Below are positions 1-7,135 of a stretch of DNA of 36,926 nt, piece after piece (positions within the stretch are counted from its first letter, which is position 1; the number at the start of each line of letters is the position of its first letter). The stretch is from Gemmatimonadaceae bacterium (GTDB lineage: Bacteria > Gemmatimonadota > Gemmatimonadetes > Gemmatimonadales > Gemmatimonadaceae): the NCBI GenBank assembly GCA_025450815.1, contig JANWLO010000132.1, positions 1-36,926 on the forward strand, read 5' to 3'. The position numbers were made by a program, and so were the translations under genes. The notes beneath the pieces were generated by a model. It worked only from the letters and a program-made list of their open reading frames with translations, made no database searches and was not told where the DNA came from.

Positions 1-1
1 G

Positions 2-106
2 CAAATTCTGACGCTTTTCACGAAGCGCGGCGGCGAGCTGGAGCGCTGTGACATTGGGGCGGCGCGATTCGTCCCGCTCATAGGGAAGTATGGCTGGCCC
101 GCGTAG
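2..106 (+). CDS. pcm: Protein-L-isoaspartate O-methyltransferase, C-terminal fragment
   Basis: The window opens inside a gene. The frame beginning at base 2 encodes 34 residues and stops at TAG (104-106). The fragment contains a basic turn followed by RFVPLIG and ends in GWPA. The RFVPLIG-type ending is characteristic of the C-terminus of protein-L-isoaspartate methyltransferase (PCMT), which uses S-adenosylmethionine to methylate and so repair damaged aspartyl residues. The SAM-binding domain lies outside the window, so the call rests only on this tail. The opposite strand is also open here but has no recognisable motif. Confidence 0.6.
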   Translation, partial: QILTLFTKRGGELERCDIGAARFVPLIGKYGWPA

Positions 107-134
107 GCGGCTGGCTCCTCGGCTCAATTCACCG

Positions 135-327
135 CTTATCAGGGTGCTGAAAAACCAGAAACTGCTCGACGCAGAGCCGCTGAGGTGAATTGAGAGACAC
201 AGAGGAGTAGGACTCAAGTCTTCCATGGCGGAGTTCCCTGCCGCTTTTCCTCTGCGGCTCTCCGTATCCTCTGTGTCTCTGTGTCCCTCTTTTGTCTTTT
301 TCTTCCTTTTTCAACAACCTGCTATAG
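135..327. repeat. Small repeat element with imperfect terminal inverted repeats
   Basis: This gene-free stretch carries several inverted repeats. The ends, 135-154 and 307-327, are imperfect inverted copies sharing the pattern CAGG-TG-TGAAAAA and pointing outward. Inside are a perfect 14-base inverted pair (193-206 with 267-280, built on AGAGACACAGAGGA) and a second degenerate pair built on GCAGAGCCGC (171-180) and GCGGCTCTC (254-262). An 11-base inverted pair, 123-133 with 184-194, straddles the left end. The layout resembles a non-coding miniature element or REP-like repeat. It encodes no transposase. Whether it recurs elsewhere in the genome cannot be seen from one copy. Confidence 0.5.
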
Positions 328-328
328 T
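323..328 (+). promoter_or_regulatory. Possible -10 box (TATAGT) before the acidic protein gene
   Basis: TATAGT matches the sigma-70 -10 consensus at four of six positions plus a purine, and lies about 45 bases before the chosen start of the next gene. No convincing -35 box sits 16-18 bases upstream; only a T-rich tract is there. It coincides with the right end of the repeat element, so the element may supply part of the promoter. Low confidence. Confidence 0.25.
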
Positions 329-373
329 ACGAAGGCGCCCAGCACGTCGATTTACCACGCCCCAGGAGTGCTG

Positions 374-1504
374 ATGGAAGACAGCTCTGAAGACCTTCCC
401 AAGCCGCCCCGCCGTACGGCAGCGAGGCCGTTCTTTTCGCCGCGGCCTGAAGGAGTGACAGGACCGCTCGAGCTCAGCCGCCGTCGTGCCGCGCAGCTCT
501 TTACGCCTCCCGGATCGTCGCCGGGCACGTCGTCCGCGCCCGCAGCCGACAAGCCCGCGGCGCCCGAGTCGACGGAGGTAGCCGAGCAGTTGGAGGCGCA
601 GCCGACCGGCGAGTACGACGTCGCAGCATCGGATGCTGCCGCGGAATGGATGGTGCCAACCGCGCGAGATCTGGACGAGACGCGCGATGCAGAGTCCCTC
701 GCACAGCGCAACACGATGGACGACGGCGACCAGCTGTTCGTGGAGCAGTTCGAGCCCGAGGAGATCGAGCTGACGAGCGCCTCCGCGACGACGGAGGCCG
801 ATGAGCATTCCATCGAAGTGATCGCGTACGACGACGCCAACAGTCTGCTCAAGGCGGCTGCGAGCGAGGGCGAGCGTCCGCAGGTGGATGGGCTGCACAT
901 CGAGACCACCGAGTTCTCGTTTCAGGGAGATTCCGCTGGCGAGCGAGCGTTGAACATCGAAAGCTTCTGGGCGACAGAGCCGTTCGGCGCCGCGGCAGCG
1001 AGCGCTCCGGCCGAGTCGAGCACCGGCTCACGTGAGGAGCGCGAGGTGGAGCACGCGGAAATGGCGCTCGACGACTCGGAGACAGTGGGCGGAGAAGATG
1101 CGCATCCGCTCGAGTGGGGGAACGTCGACACGATGCGTGCGGATCCGGCGCCCCGACTCGCCGACAGCACGCCGCCGTGGGTGGGTCGTCCGACGCCGGC
1201 GAGCTCGCAGTCGCTCGAGGAGCTCAAGGAGGCGGAGCCGTGGGCGATGACGCCGGCGATCGAGGAGCTGTCCGTCGTTGAACCGGCTGTCGCTGAGTCA
1301 TCGATGGAAGACGAGTCGATGGAGGACCGATTCACGCGGGAGCGCGCGATTCCGGAGCCTCCATCGCATGCGGTGGCCGACGTGCTGGAGCGCCTTGCGG
1401 CGCGAGTGCGCGCGGGTTCACTCGACGTTCCGTCGGGGTCGGGATCGAGCGACGCCGCGGCACTGGCGGCCGTGCTCACCGCCCTCCTGCGTCAGCCGCA
1501 TTGA
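374..1504 (+). CDS. Acidic low-complexity protein of unknown function
   Basis: The protein has 376 residues and is not recognised as a member of any family. The ATG at 374 is chosen because AGGAG (364-368) sits five bases before it; the frame is open further upstream but runs into the repeat element. The N-terminus is basic and proline-rich (PKPPRRTAARPFF), followed by a second basic patch (SRRRAAQLF). The middle is dominated by Glu, Asp, Ala and Ser and looks disordered. The last 45 residues return to helix-forming sequence (VADVLERLAARVRAG, then AALAAVLTALLRQ). No signal peptide, membrane segment or catalytic motif is visible. The stop overlaps the next start as TTGA, so translation is probably coupled to the acylphosphatase gene. 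Scaffold or adaptor roles would be guesses. Confidence 0.7.
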   Translation: MEDSSEDLPKPPRRTAARPFFSPRPEGVTGPLELSRRRAAQLFTPPGSSPGTSSAPAADKPAAPESTEVAEQLEAQPTGEYDVAASDAAAEWMVPTARDLDETRDAESLAQRNTMDDGDQLFVEQFEPEEIELTSASATTEADEHSIEVIAYDDANSLLKAAASEGERPQVDGLHIETTEFSFQGDSAGERALNIESFWATEPFGAAAASAPAESSTGSREEREVEHAEMALDDSETVGGEDAHPLEWGNVDTMRADPAPRLADSTPPWVGRPTPASSQSLEELKEAEPWAMTPAIEELSVVEPAVAESSMEDESMEDRFTRERAIPEPPSHAVADVLERLAARVRAGSLDVPSGSGSSDAAALAAVLTALLRQPH

Positions 1505-1782
1505 CGCAGGCGTTCGCGCACGTCGAAGTGCTCGGCCAGGTGCAGGGCGTCGGCTATCGCGAATTCACCAGAACGATCGCGCAGCGGCTCGGCCTTGCGG
1601 GGTGGGTGCGGAATCGCGACGATGGATGCGTGGAGGTTGCGGCGAGCGGCAATGCGAGCTCCATCGAGGCGCTGCTGGCGGCTGTGCGGCGCGGTCCGGC
1701 GGGTGGTAACGTGCACGAGGTGCGCACGCTGCCGGTGGACGAGCACGATGCGCTTCCCAAACCCTTCGTCATTCGCCGGTGA
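1501..1782 (+). CDS. acyP: Acylphosphatase
   Basis: A 93-residue protein that hydrolyses acyl-phosphate bonds in small metabolites such as carbamoyl phosphate. It has the family's anion-binding loop GQVQGVGYR (residues 12-20) with catalytic Arg20, and the GWVRN motif with catalytic Asn38. Length matches the roughly 90-residue family norm. The start is TTG at 1501, inside the stop of the preceding gene (TTGA), which gives the expected short N-terminus before the first beta strand. It is followed after four bases by apt. Cytoplasmic. Confidence 0.9.
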   Translation: MTQAFAHVEVLGQVQGVGYREFTRTIAQRLGLAGWVRNRDDGCVEVAASGNASSIEALLAAVRRGPAGGNVHEVRTLPVDEHDALPKPFVIRR

Positions 1783-1786
1783 GGAC

Positions 1787-2329
1787 ATGACCACTCGCGC
1801 GACTCCAGCGCTCGAGTCGATGCTGCGCTCGCTCATTCGCGAGATCCCGAACTTTCCGAAGCCGGGCATCGACTTCAAGGACATCACGCCGCTTCTCGCT
1901 GACGCCGTCGCGTTTCGTCGCGCCACGGAGGCGATGGCGGAGCCATTCGCGCAGGACGGTATCACGCACGTAGTGGGAATCGAGAGTCGCGGATTCATTC
2001 TCGCGGCGCCGATCGCGCAACAGCTGGGCGCGGGATTCATTCCCGTGCGAAAACCGGGGAAGCTGCCGCACACCGTGGAGCGCATAGACTACGCGCTGGA
2101 GTACGGCGTGGACGCGCTCGAGATGCACCGCGATTCCCTGCAGTGGGGGCATCGAGTGCTCGTCGTCGATGATGTGCTCGCGACTGGAGGGACGGCGAAA
2201 GCGACGTGCAACCTGATCGAGCTCGCGGGCGCGCAGCTGGTCGGGTGCAGTGTGTTGCTCGCGCTCACTGCGCTACCGGGGCTCGTTAGGCTGCGGGACC
2301 GCCGCGTGCACACCGTGCTGCGGTTCTGA
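1787..2329 (+). CDS. apt: Adenine phosphoribosyltransferase
   Basis: This purine-salvage enzyme converts adenine and PRPP to AMP and pyrophosphate. The 180-residue protein starts at ATG 1787, four bases after acyP; the open frame extends further upstream but there overlaps acyP out of frame. Family features include the N-terminal FPKPGIDFKDITPLL block (residues 23-37), GIESRGF (64-70) and the PRPP-binding loop VLVVDDVLATGGTA (124-137) with its adjacent aspartates. Length agrees with E. coli Apt (183). It ends slightly short, with a charged turn and HTVLRF. Cytoplasmic and probably cotranscribed with acyP. Confidence 0.95.
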   Translation: MTTRATPALESMLRSLIREIPNFPKPGIDFKDITPLLADAVAFRRATEAMAEPFAQDGITHVVGIESRGFILAAPIAQQLGAGFIPVRKPGKLPHTVERIDYALEYGVDALEMHRDSLQWGHRVLVVDDVLATGGTAKATCNLIELAGAQLVGCSVLLALTALPGLVRLRDRRVHTVLRF

Positions 2330-2388
2330 TCCCGGCCGGGCACGCCCTGTAACAGCAGTCGCGCTGGCGCTACCTTCTTTACGCCGCC

Positions 2389-3573
2389 ATGCGCATTCTG
2401 ACGATCACGCACAATTATCCACGATGGGATGGCGACAGGGCAGGGGCCTTCGTTGCCATGCTCGCCGCCGAGACGGTGGCGGCGGGGTACGCGGTGCGCG
2501 TGGTCGCGCCGCATGCACCCGGCGCGGCGCTCCGCGAGACGCAGCATGGCGTGGACATCGTTCGCGCGCGCTACGGCCCGGATTCACTCGAGCGCGTGGG
2601 CTATACCGGCTCGCTGCGCAATCCGATGCGCGCATCGCTGCTCGCGCCCGTGATGTTGCCGCCGTTCATCGCGCGGCTCTGGTCAGTGGCGGCGCGCGAG
2701 GCCGCGGCGTTCCGGCCTAACGTGGTGCACGCGCACTGGTGGATGCCGGCGGGGTGGATTGCGCGGCGCATGTCCGTGCCGTATGTCGTCACCAGCCACG
2801 GCACCGATGTACGACTGCTCGAGAAGCCGATGTGGAGGAAACTCGCTGCTCCGGTTATGGAGAGCGCGGCCGCGGTGACCACGGTCTCGGAATTTCTCGC
2901 GAACGACGTTCGACGATTTTTTCCTGGGCTGTCGGGCAAGAGAGTCGTCACGCCGATGCCGATCGATGTGGAGCGATTCGAGGGTGGTGCGGAGACGCCG
3001 AAAGTGTCGCCGCCGAGGGTGCTGTTCGCGGGGAACCTCATTGCGTCGAAGGGAGTGGACGTTCTCATCGATGCGATGGCTATCGTGCGCGGGCGAGGGG
3101 TGTCGTGCGAGCTCGCGATCGTGGGCGAGGGACCGGAGGAGTCGCGCCTGAGGGCGCGGGCCGCGCGACTCGGTCTGGGCGACGCGGTGCGGTGGTCGGG
3201 GTTCGTGTCGCAGCGCGACATCCCGTCGGAGTACGGCGCGGCGACGGTGACGGTGCTGCCATCGCGCGGACAGGCGGAGGGGCTCGGGCTCGTGCTGGCG
3301 GAGGCGTTGCTTGCGGGAAGCGCCGTGATCGGAGCCGCGGCAGGGGGAATTCCGGAGATCGTGGTGGATGAGCGTACGGGGCTCATCGCGAAGGATGGTA
3401 GCGCAGAGGATTTGGCGCGACAGATCGAGCGGATGCTCACGGACCACGAATTGCGAAAACGGACGATCGCGGAGGGAAGGGCGCTGGTACGCTCGGCGCA
3501 CGATCCCCGCGCGGCGGCAGCGAGAGTCATCGATCTGTATCGAGCGATTTCAGGGCGGAGCGGATCACCATGA
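2389..3573 (+). CDS. Glycosyltransferase family 4 (GT-B fold)
   Basis: A 394-residue protein with the two Rossmann-like halves of a GT-B retaining glycosyltransferase. The N-terminal acceptor half starts MRILTITHNYPRWDGDRAG and includes HAHWWMPAGW and SHGTD. The C-terminal donor half begins near PPRVLFAGNLIASKGVD and carries GEGPEE and the nucleotide-sugar EX7E region within AEGLGLVLAEALLAG, followed by GIPEIV. The role is likely sugar transfer in polysaccharide or glycolipid synthesis; donor and acceptor cannot be read from sequence. It lies 59 bases after apt and overlaps the next gene by ATGA. Membrane association is possible but no transmembrane helix is evident. Confidence 0.88.
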   Translation: MRILTITHNYPRWDGDRAGAFVAMLAAETVAAGYAVRVVAPHAPGAALRETQHGVDIVRARYGPDSLERVGYTGSLRNPMRASLLAPVMLPPFIARLWSVAAREAAAFRPNVVHAHWWMPAGWIARRMSVPYVVTSHGTDVRLLEKPMWRKLAAPVMESAAAVTTVSEFLANDVRRFFPGLSGKRVVTPMPIDVERFEGGAETPKVSPPRVLFAGNLIASKGVDVLIDAMAIVRGRGVSCELAIVGEGPEESRLRARAARLGLGDAVRWSGFVSQRDIPSEYGAATVTVLPSRGQAEGLGLVLAEALLAGSAVIGAAAGGIPEIVVDERTGLIAKDGSAEDLARQIERMLTDHELRKRTIAEGRALVRSAHDPRAAAARVIDLYRAISGRSGSP

Positions 3574-4025
3574 GCGTGTCGATCAAGCAACTCTGTCCGG
3601 GCGACGAAGCGATCCTCGCGCTTCTCGCGATGAGCGACCCGGATTTCGATCTAGATGGGCGTGGCAGCTCGCTGCTGCCGCTCGAGCCAGACGCGGCGCG
3701 GAGCTTTCTATCGAATGATGCGGTGCAATTCTGGACTGCGCACGTGGGCGACGAGGTCGTCGGATTTTTGTATTGTATCCTGTTGCCGCTGCGCTCTGCC
3801 GAGGGACGCGAACTTCTGCTGTACGAGATCGGCGTACGCAAGTCCGCGCGTAGACGTGGCGCGGGACGAGCGCTGCTCGACTGCATGGAGGCGTGGATGC
3901 TGAGCAACGATGTGGGCGAGGTATGGGTATGCGCTGACAATCCCGCCGCGGTCGAGTTCTATCGCGGATTCGGCTTTGACGCGCCGCGTGAGCAGCCGGT
4001 GTACATGACGCGTCGGCCGTTTTGA
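3570..4025 (+). CDS. GNAT family N-acetyltransferase
   Basis: A 151-residue protein with the Gcn5-related acetyltransferase fold. The central strand and acetyl-CoA pyrophosphate loop are visible as LYEIGVRKSARRRGAGRALL, the R-x-x-G-x-G/A signature. The C-terminal strand-helix unit ADNPAAVEFYRGFGFD is also typical. Substrate unknown. The start ATG overlaps the glycosyltransferase stop (ATGA) and the stop abuts the next GTG start, so the three genes are translationally linked. The closest functional types are aminoglycoside-type or general small-molecule acetyltransferases, but no specific substrate motif supports either. Confidence 0.85.
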   Translation: MSVSIKQLCPGDEAILALLAMSDPDFDLDGRGSSLLPLEPDAARSFLSNDAVQFWTAHVGDEVVGFLYCILLPLRSAEGRELLLYEIGVRKSARRRGAGRALLDCMEAWMLSNDVGEVWVCADNPAAVEFYRGFGFDAPREQPVYMTRRPF

Positions 4026-4832
4026 GTGCCGTGCTACATCTGCGTAACGTGCGGTAGCCAGTTCTCGCCGAGCGGGGTGCCGCCCGTGCGTTGCGCGATC
4101 TGTGAGGACGAGCGGCAGTACGTTCCGGGCACGGGCCAGCGGTGGACGACGCTGGACTCCTTGCGCGCGACTCATCGCAGCGCGGTGAAGCGACTCGAGC
4201 CGGATCTGTACGGTCTTGGCGTCGAACCGAGATTCGCGATTGGTCAACGAGCGCTGCTCGTGCGCACACCGACGGGGAACGTGTTGTGGGACTGCGTCGC
4301 GCTCCTCGACGATGCATTGGTCGATATCGTTCGGAGTCTTGGAGGGCTGATCGCGATCGCGATCTCACACCCGCACTACTACACGACGATGGTGGAGTGG
4401 GCGCACGCGTTCGACGTGCCGGTTTTGCTGCACGCTGCCGATCGCGAGTGGGTGATGCGGCCCGACTCGGCGATCGAGTTCTGGGAGGGCGAGACGCGAG
4501 CGCTCGCGGACGGGCTCACGCTGATCCGATGCGGCGGGCACTTCGAGGGCGGCACAGTGCTGCACTGGGCGGCGGGCGCCGAGGGCCGGGGCGCGATGTT
4601 GACGGGCGACATCATCCAGCTGTTGCCGGACGTGCGGTGGGTGAGCTTCATGCGCAGCTATCCGAATCTTATTCCGCTGGACGCGCGGAGGGTGGAGGGG
4701 ATCGTGCGCGCGGCGGAGCCGTTCGCGTACGACAGGCTGTATGGGGCTTGGTGGGATCTGGTGGTGGAGCGAGGGGCGAGAGATGTCGTGGCGCGATCCG
4801 CGGAGCGGTATGTAAAGGCGATTCGTAGGTGA
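4026..4832 (+). CDS. MBL-fold hydrolase with N-terminal cysteine (zinc-ribbon-like) cluster
   Basis: A 268-residue protein starting at GTG directly after the GNAT stop. Residues 1-30 hold Cys3, Cys6, Cys9, Cys23 and Cys26, resembling a rubredoxin or zinc-ribbon knuckle. The rest reads as a metallo-beta-lactamase-fold domain: a strand with GNVLWDCVALLDD, SHPHYYTTMVEWAHAF in place of the canonical HxHxDH metal motif, RCGGHFEGG for the later histidine, and LTGDIIQLLPD for the bridging aspartate region. The aspartate-histidine half of HxHxDH is absent, so metal binding may be altered. Known proteins of this sort are annotated only as MBL-fold hydrolases; substrate unknown. Confidence 0.8.
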   Translation: MPCYICVTCGSQFSPSGVPPVRCAICEDERQYVPGTGQRWTTLDSLRATHRSAVKRLEPDLYGLGVEPRFAIGQRALLVRTPTGNVLWDCVALLDDALVDIVRSLGGLIAIAISHPHYYTTMVEWAHAFDVPVLLHAADREWVMRPDSAIEFWEGETRALADGLTLIRCGGHFEGGTVLHWAAGAEGRGAMLTGDIIQLLPDVRWVSFMRSYPNLIPLDARRVEGIVRAAEPFAYDRLYGAWWDLVVERGARDVVARSAERYVKAIRR

Positions 4833-4875
4833 AGCGGACCTTGGATCGAGAAACTTCGTTCAGAGTTGTATTCAA

Positions 4876-5247
4876 TCACTTCTCGACAGGCGACGAGCTA
4901 GACGGTGACCGCAGGGGCGTTACGCGATCGACGAGCGATTCCTCGAGCCGGTCAAGCTCCTTACGCAACTTAGTTATTGCGAATCGCGCCCCCGCAACGA
5001 ACGTGTCATCTGCGGTGCGTGCGTTTCCTGAGTAAAGCCAATCCTGTGTCACGCCATACGCTCTCGCCATGCGAGCAAGCGTCGTCGCACGCGGTGTCGA
5101 TTGACCAGTCAGGATTACAAACAGGGATGGCGGCGAGATGCCGATGCGTCGAGCAGCTTTGGACATGTTGCCATCGTCGTGCTCGTCGATGAGCCTTCGC
5201 AAGCCGCGAGGGTCGAACGGGGTTCCTTTGTGTTTGCGAATCGTCAT
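4876..5247 (-). CDS. XRE-type helix-turn-helix transcriptional regulator
   Basis: A 123-residue protein if read from ATG 5247; a TTG at 5277 would add ten residues but neither start has a clear ribosome-binding site. Residues 14-72 form a Cro/C1-like HTH: LRRLIDEHDDGNMSKAARRI, then GISPPSLFVILTGQSTP, and RMARAYGVTQDWLY. Residues 85-107 are likely coiled coil, followed by a serine-rich tail. It is convergent with the MBL gene (43-base gap) and isolated on its strand. The base composition here is visibly less GC-rich than the neighbours, which could indicate acquisition. No adjacent toxin or phage gene was found, so the target is unknown. Confidence 0.75.
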   Translation of the reverse strand: MTIRKHKGTPFDPRGLRRLIDEHDDGNMSKAARRIGISPPSLFVILTGQSTPRATTLARMARAYGVTQDWLYSGNARTADDTFVAGARFAITKLRKELDRLEESLVDRVTPLRSPSSSSPVEK

Positions 5248-5598
5248 GGCTGCGCCGAGAGAGAAGAAGACGCGCAAATAGTGGCTGGTGGGGAGCGTTA
5301 AGGGCAGGGGGTCTAACGGTCAATTGAACCGATGGCCCCGTGTTTCGCGTCACCACGGTTGAGGCGTTCGCGAGCATTCAGGCGGACGGTTTCATCGGAA
5401 GGAACAGGGACGGCAGTTTGCGTAAGCCGTCAAATCCCGGATATTTCGCTGAGCAGGATTGCGTATCATTCTGCGACCTGCGTTACACGACAATCTGATA
5501 AGGACGAGGCAATGTCCTTTACGGTGCGGTATCCGTGGTGAGAGAGGTTCCCACACTGCTCGCAAGTTTCCAGGAAGCACAACCTTGTAACTCGCTAT
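5248..5598. other. Gene-free spacer between the XRE regulator and tRNA-Arg
   Basis: About 350 bases without a convincing gene. Short open frames here lack protein-like composition. Two small hairpins are visible: GACGGC (5411-5416) with GCCGTC (5428-5433), and AAGGAC (5500-5505) with GTCCTT (5514-5519). The stretch must hold the promoters of the divergent regulator and the tRNA, but no clean -35/-10 pair was recognised. It is lower in GC than the surrounding genes. Confidence 0.5.
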
Positions 5599-5672
5599 GC
5601 CCCCGTAGCTCAGGTGGATAGAGCAGCGGTTTCCTAAACCGTTGGCCGGGTGTTCGAGTCACCCCGGGGGCA
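5599..5672 (+). tRNA. tRNA-Arg (anticodon CCU)
   Basis: The 74-base sequence folds as a full cloverleaf. The acceptor stem is GCCCCCG with CGGGGGC. The D-arm runs from GCTC to GAGC. The anticodon stem GCGGT/ACCGT has loop TTCCTAA, placing CCT at positions 34-36. The variable loop is five bases. The T-arm GGGTG/CACCC has loop TTCGAGT. The discriminator base is A and no CCA is encoded. It reads AGG codons. The 3' end lies 37 bases before the next gene start. Confidence 0.96.
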
Positions 5673-5709
5673 CCTTCATTTCAAGCCGGGCGAACGGGAA
5701 CCAGAACGC

Positions 5710-6057
5710 ATGACGGAGACCGTACATGTCAACCCGCTGGACTCATTGACCGACAGCGCGCCCAACCGCGCGTCCTGGTTCGCGTCGTTCATCGGCGCGA
5801 CCGCCGGCGCCATCGCGTTCGCCCTCTGCACGCTTTGGCTCGGCGCGCCAGCCGGAATTGTGATCGCACTCGCCTCCACGCTCCACGCCCTCGCGCGACG
5901 CCATCCGCTGGCGTCGCTGACATTCGTGACCGCAGGAACGCTCGCCGCGCTAGCGCTCCGCCCTTCCACGACGCTCGTGCTCGTTGCCGCGCTTGTGTAC
6001 GGGGCAGGGCTCGCGCTCGTCTCCCGACGGTCGCGTGTCGCCGAGTTACTTGCATGA
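5710..6057 (+). CDS. Small membrane protein of unknown function
   Basis: A 115-residue protein starting at ATG 5710; the frame is open upstream but runs into the tRNA, which excludes earlier starts. Hydrophobic stretches suggest about three to four membrane helices: around FASFIGATAGAIAFALCTLW, AGIVIALASTLHAL, LASLTFVTAGTLAALAL and LVLVAALVYGAGLALV. The C-terminus is basic (SRRSRVAELLA). No family recognised. It is placed between tRNA-Arg and the TPR-like gene, whose promoter overlaps its 3' end. Confidence 0.6.
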   Translation: MTETVHVNPLDSLTDSAPNRASWFASFIGATAGAIAFALCTLWLGAPAGIVIALASTLHALARRHPLASLTFVTAGTLAALALRPSTTLVLVAALVYGAGLALVSRRSRVAELLA

Positions 6058-6079
6058 TACGGCGTCACTTAGCTATACT
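6050..6079 (+). promoter_or_regulatory. Sigma-70-like promoter for the TPR-like gene
   Basis: TTGCAT (6050-6055) and TATACT (6074-6079) match the -35 and -10 consensus well and are separated by 18 bases. Transcription would begin near 6086, leaving a leader of about 100 bases before the ATG at 6190. The -35 box lies over the end of the upstream membrane-protein gene. Confidence 0.5.
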
Positions 6080-6189
6080 CACCTAACCTCAACCGACAAT
6101 CGTTTTCGATCGTGGGTGCCCGGCGTCCTCGTGAGAGGCGCAGCGACGCTCCGTATCGATTGTGCATTGCAGCACCTCAACGAGATCTC

Positions 6190-6849
6190 ATGTCAACCTC
6201 AGGCAAGAAGAAGCACCGCGATGCCGACGAGCACTTCGATGCGTTCGTCGAATGGCTGGAAGTGCACTCGCGCGAGCTCATGTACGCGTCGATCGGGCTG
6301 CTCGTCGTCGCTGGAGGCGTGTGGTTCTATCGGCAGTCGAATGAGCGTCAGGCCGAGAGTGCGGTAACGGCGCTCTCCGAGGCCGAATCGGCGATCACTT
6401 CGGGGAATTTGCCGCTCGCACAGAGTGATCTCGAGAAGCTGATACAGCGCTATGGGAGTACGAACGCCGGCAAGCAGGCGCACGTGCTGCTGGCGCAAGT
6501 GCACTACGATAAGGGGGAGTTTCAGCAAGGGATTCAGGAGCTCAATGCCGTCACGGGTGACAAGGACGCCTATACGGCATCCGTGGCCATGAACCTGGTG
6601 GCCGCTGGACTCGAGCAATCCGCCAAGTACGCTGACGCGGCGGCGATGTACCAGAAGGCGGCCGCCAAGGCGCCGTACAAGACCGATCACGACGTTTTCA
6701 TGGCCAGTGCTGCGCGAGCATTGACGACTGCGGGCAAGACGGACGAGGCGAAGAAGATCTGGACGGAATTGGCGAACGACGACCAGAGTCCGGCGTCGGC
6801 CGAAGCGCGCGTGCGGCTGGGCGAGATCGATGCAAAGGCGGGTGCCTGA
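6190..6849 (+). CDS. Membrane-anchored TPR-like protein (YfgM/TPR_21-like)
   Basis: A 219-residue protein. Residues 1-28 are charged and cytoplasmic, residues about 31-47 form a membrane anchor (ASIGLLVVAGGVWFY), and the rest is helical repeats projecting to the periplasm. Repeat-like blocks are AGKQAHVLLAQVHYDKGEF, YADAAAMYQKAAAKAP and ALTTAGKTDEAKKIWTEL. This layout matches the YfgM-like ancillary SecYEG/chaperone family. ATG 6190 is chosen because the upstream part of the frame has no membrane-protein character and lies in the leader. It is followed by a strong terminator, so it is monocistronic. Confidence 0.75.
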   Translation: MSTSGKKKHRDADEHFDAFVEWLEVHSRELMYASIGLLVVAGGVWFYRQSNERQAESAVTALSEAESAITSGNLPLAQSDLEKLIQRYGSTNAGKQAHVLLAQVHYDKGEFQQGIQELNAVTGDKDAYTASVAMNLVAAGLEQSAKYADAAAMYQKAAAKAPYKTDHDVFMASAARALTTAGKTDEAKKIWTELANDDQSPASAEARVRLGEIDAKAGA

Positions 6850-6900
6850 GGATCTCGCAGGGTTGAGGCGCCGGCTAAGAAACGACTTGAGGTTCGATCA

Positions 6901-6928
6901 AAGGCGCCCAGCGATGGGCGCCTTTTTC
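6901..6928 (+). terminator. Rho-independent terminator
   Basis: A perfect ten-base stem, AAGGCGCCCA (6901-6910) with TGGGCGCCTT (6915-6924), closes a GCGA loop and runs into a T tract. It lies 51 bases after the TPR-like gene and faces the plus strand. The opposite side has only a short T run, so it is probably one-directional. Confidence 0.9.
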
Positions 6929-7135
6929 GTGCGGGGAGGAGAGTGCGGAGAGAGTGGATTACTGTCGCGAGTGGCGCGTAGTTGGCTCGATAGGTCGGCG
7001 GCCGCCAACTACGTATAAGATACATTATGTAAACTATGAGATGGGGAGAATTGTGGACAACGGCTCCAGACTCCGCTGCCCCACAGGTCTAACTCCCTTT
7101 ATTGGTTGAACTTACGAGCGGACCGGGCCCGCTCG

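Noticed and set aside
129-317. Minus-strand 62-codon frame in the repeat element
   Set aside because: Translated sequence is only repeat-derived and highly charged (for example EEKDKRGTQRHRG); no protein family or ribosome-binding site.
5512-5541. Nine-codon open frame after AGGACGAGG
   Set aside because: The Shine-Dalgarno-like sequence is good, but the frame is too short, has no leader-peptide features and precedes a tRNA gene, not a regulated operon.
5599-5672. tRNA-Arg as an attachment site of an integrated element
   Set aside because: No second copy of the tRNA 3' end was found in the window, and the gene after it is a small membrane protein with no integrase. The XRE gene lies on the 5' side.
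7115-7135. Hairpin right after dapF as a terminator
   Set aside because: The stem is good (seven pairs) but no run of T follows on the minus strand, so intrinsic termination is not supported.
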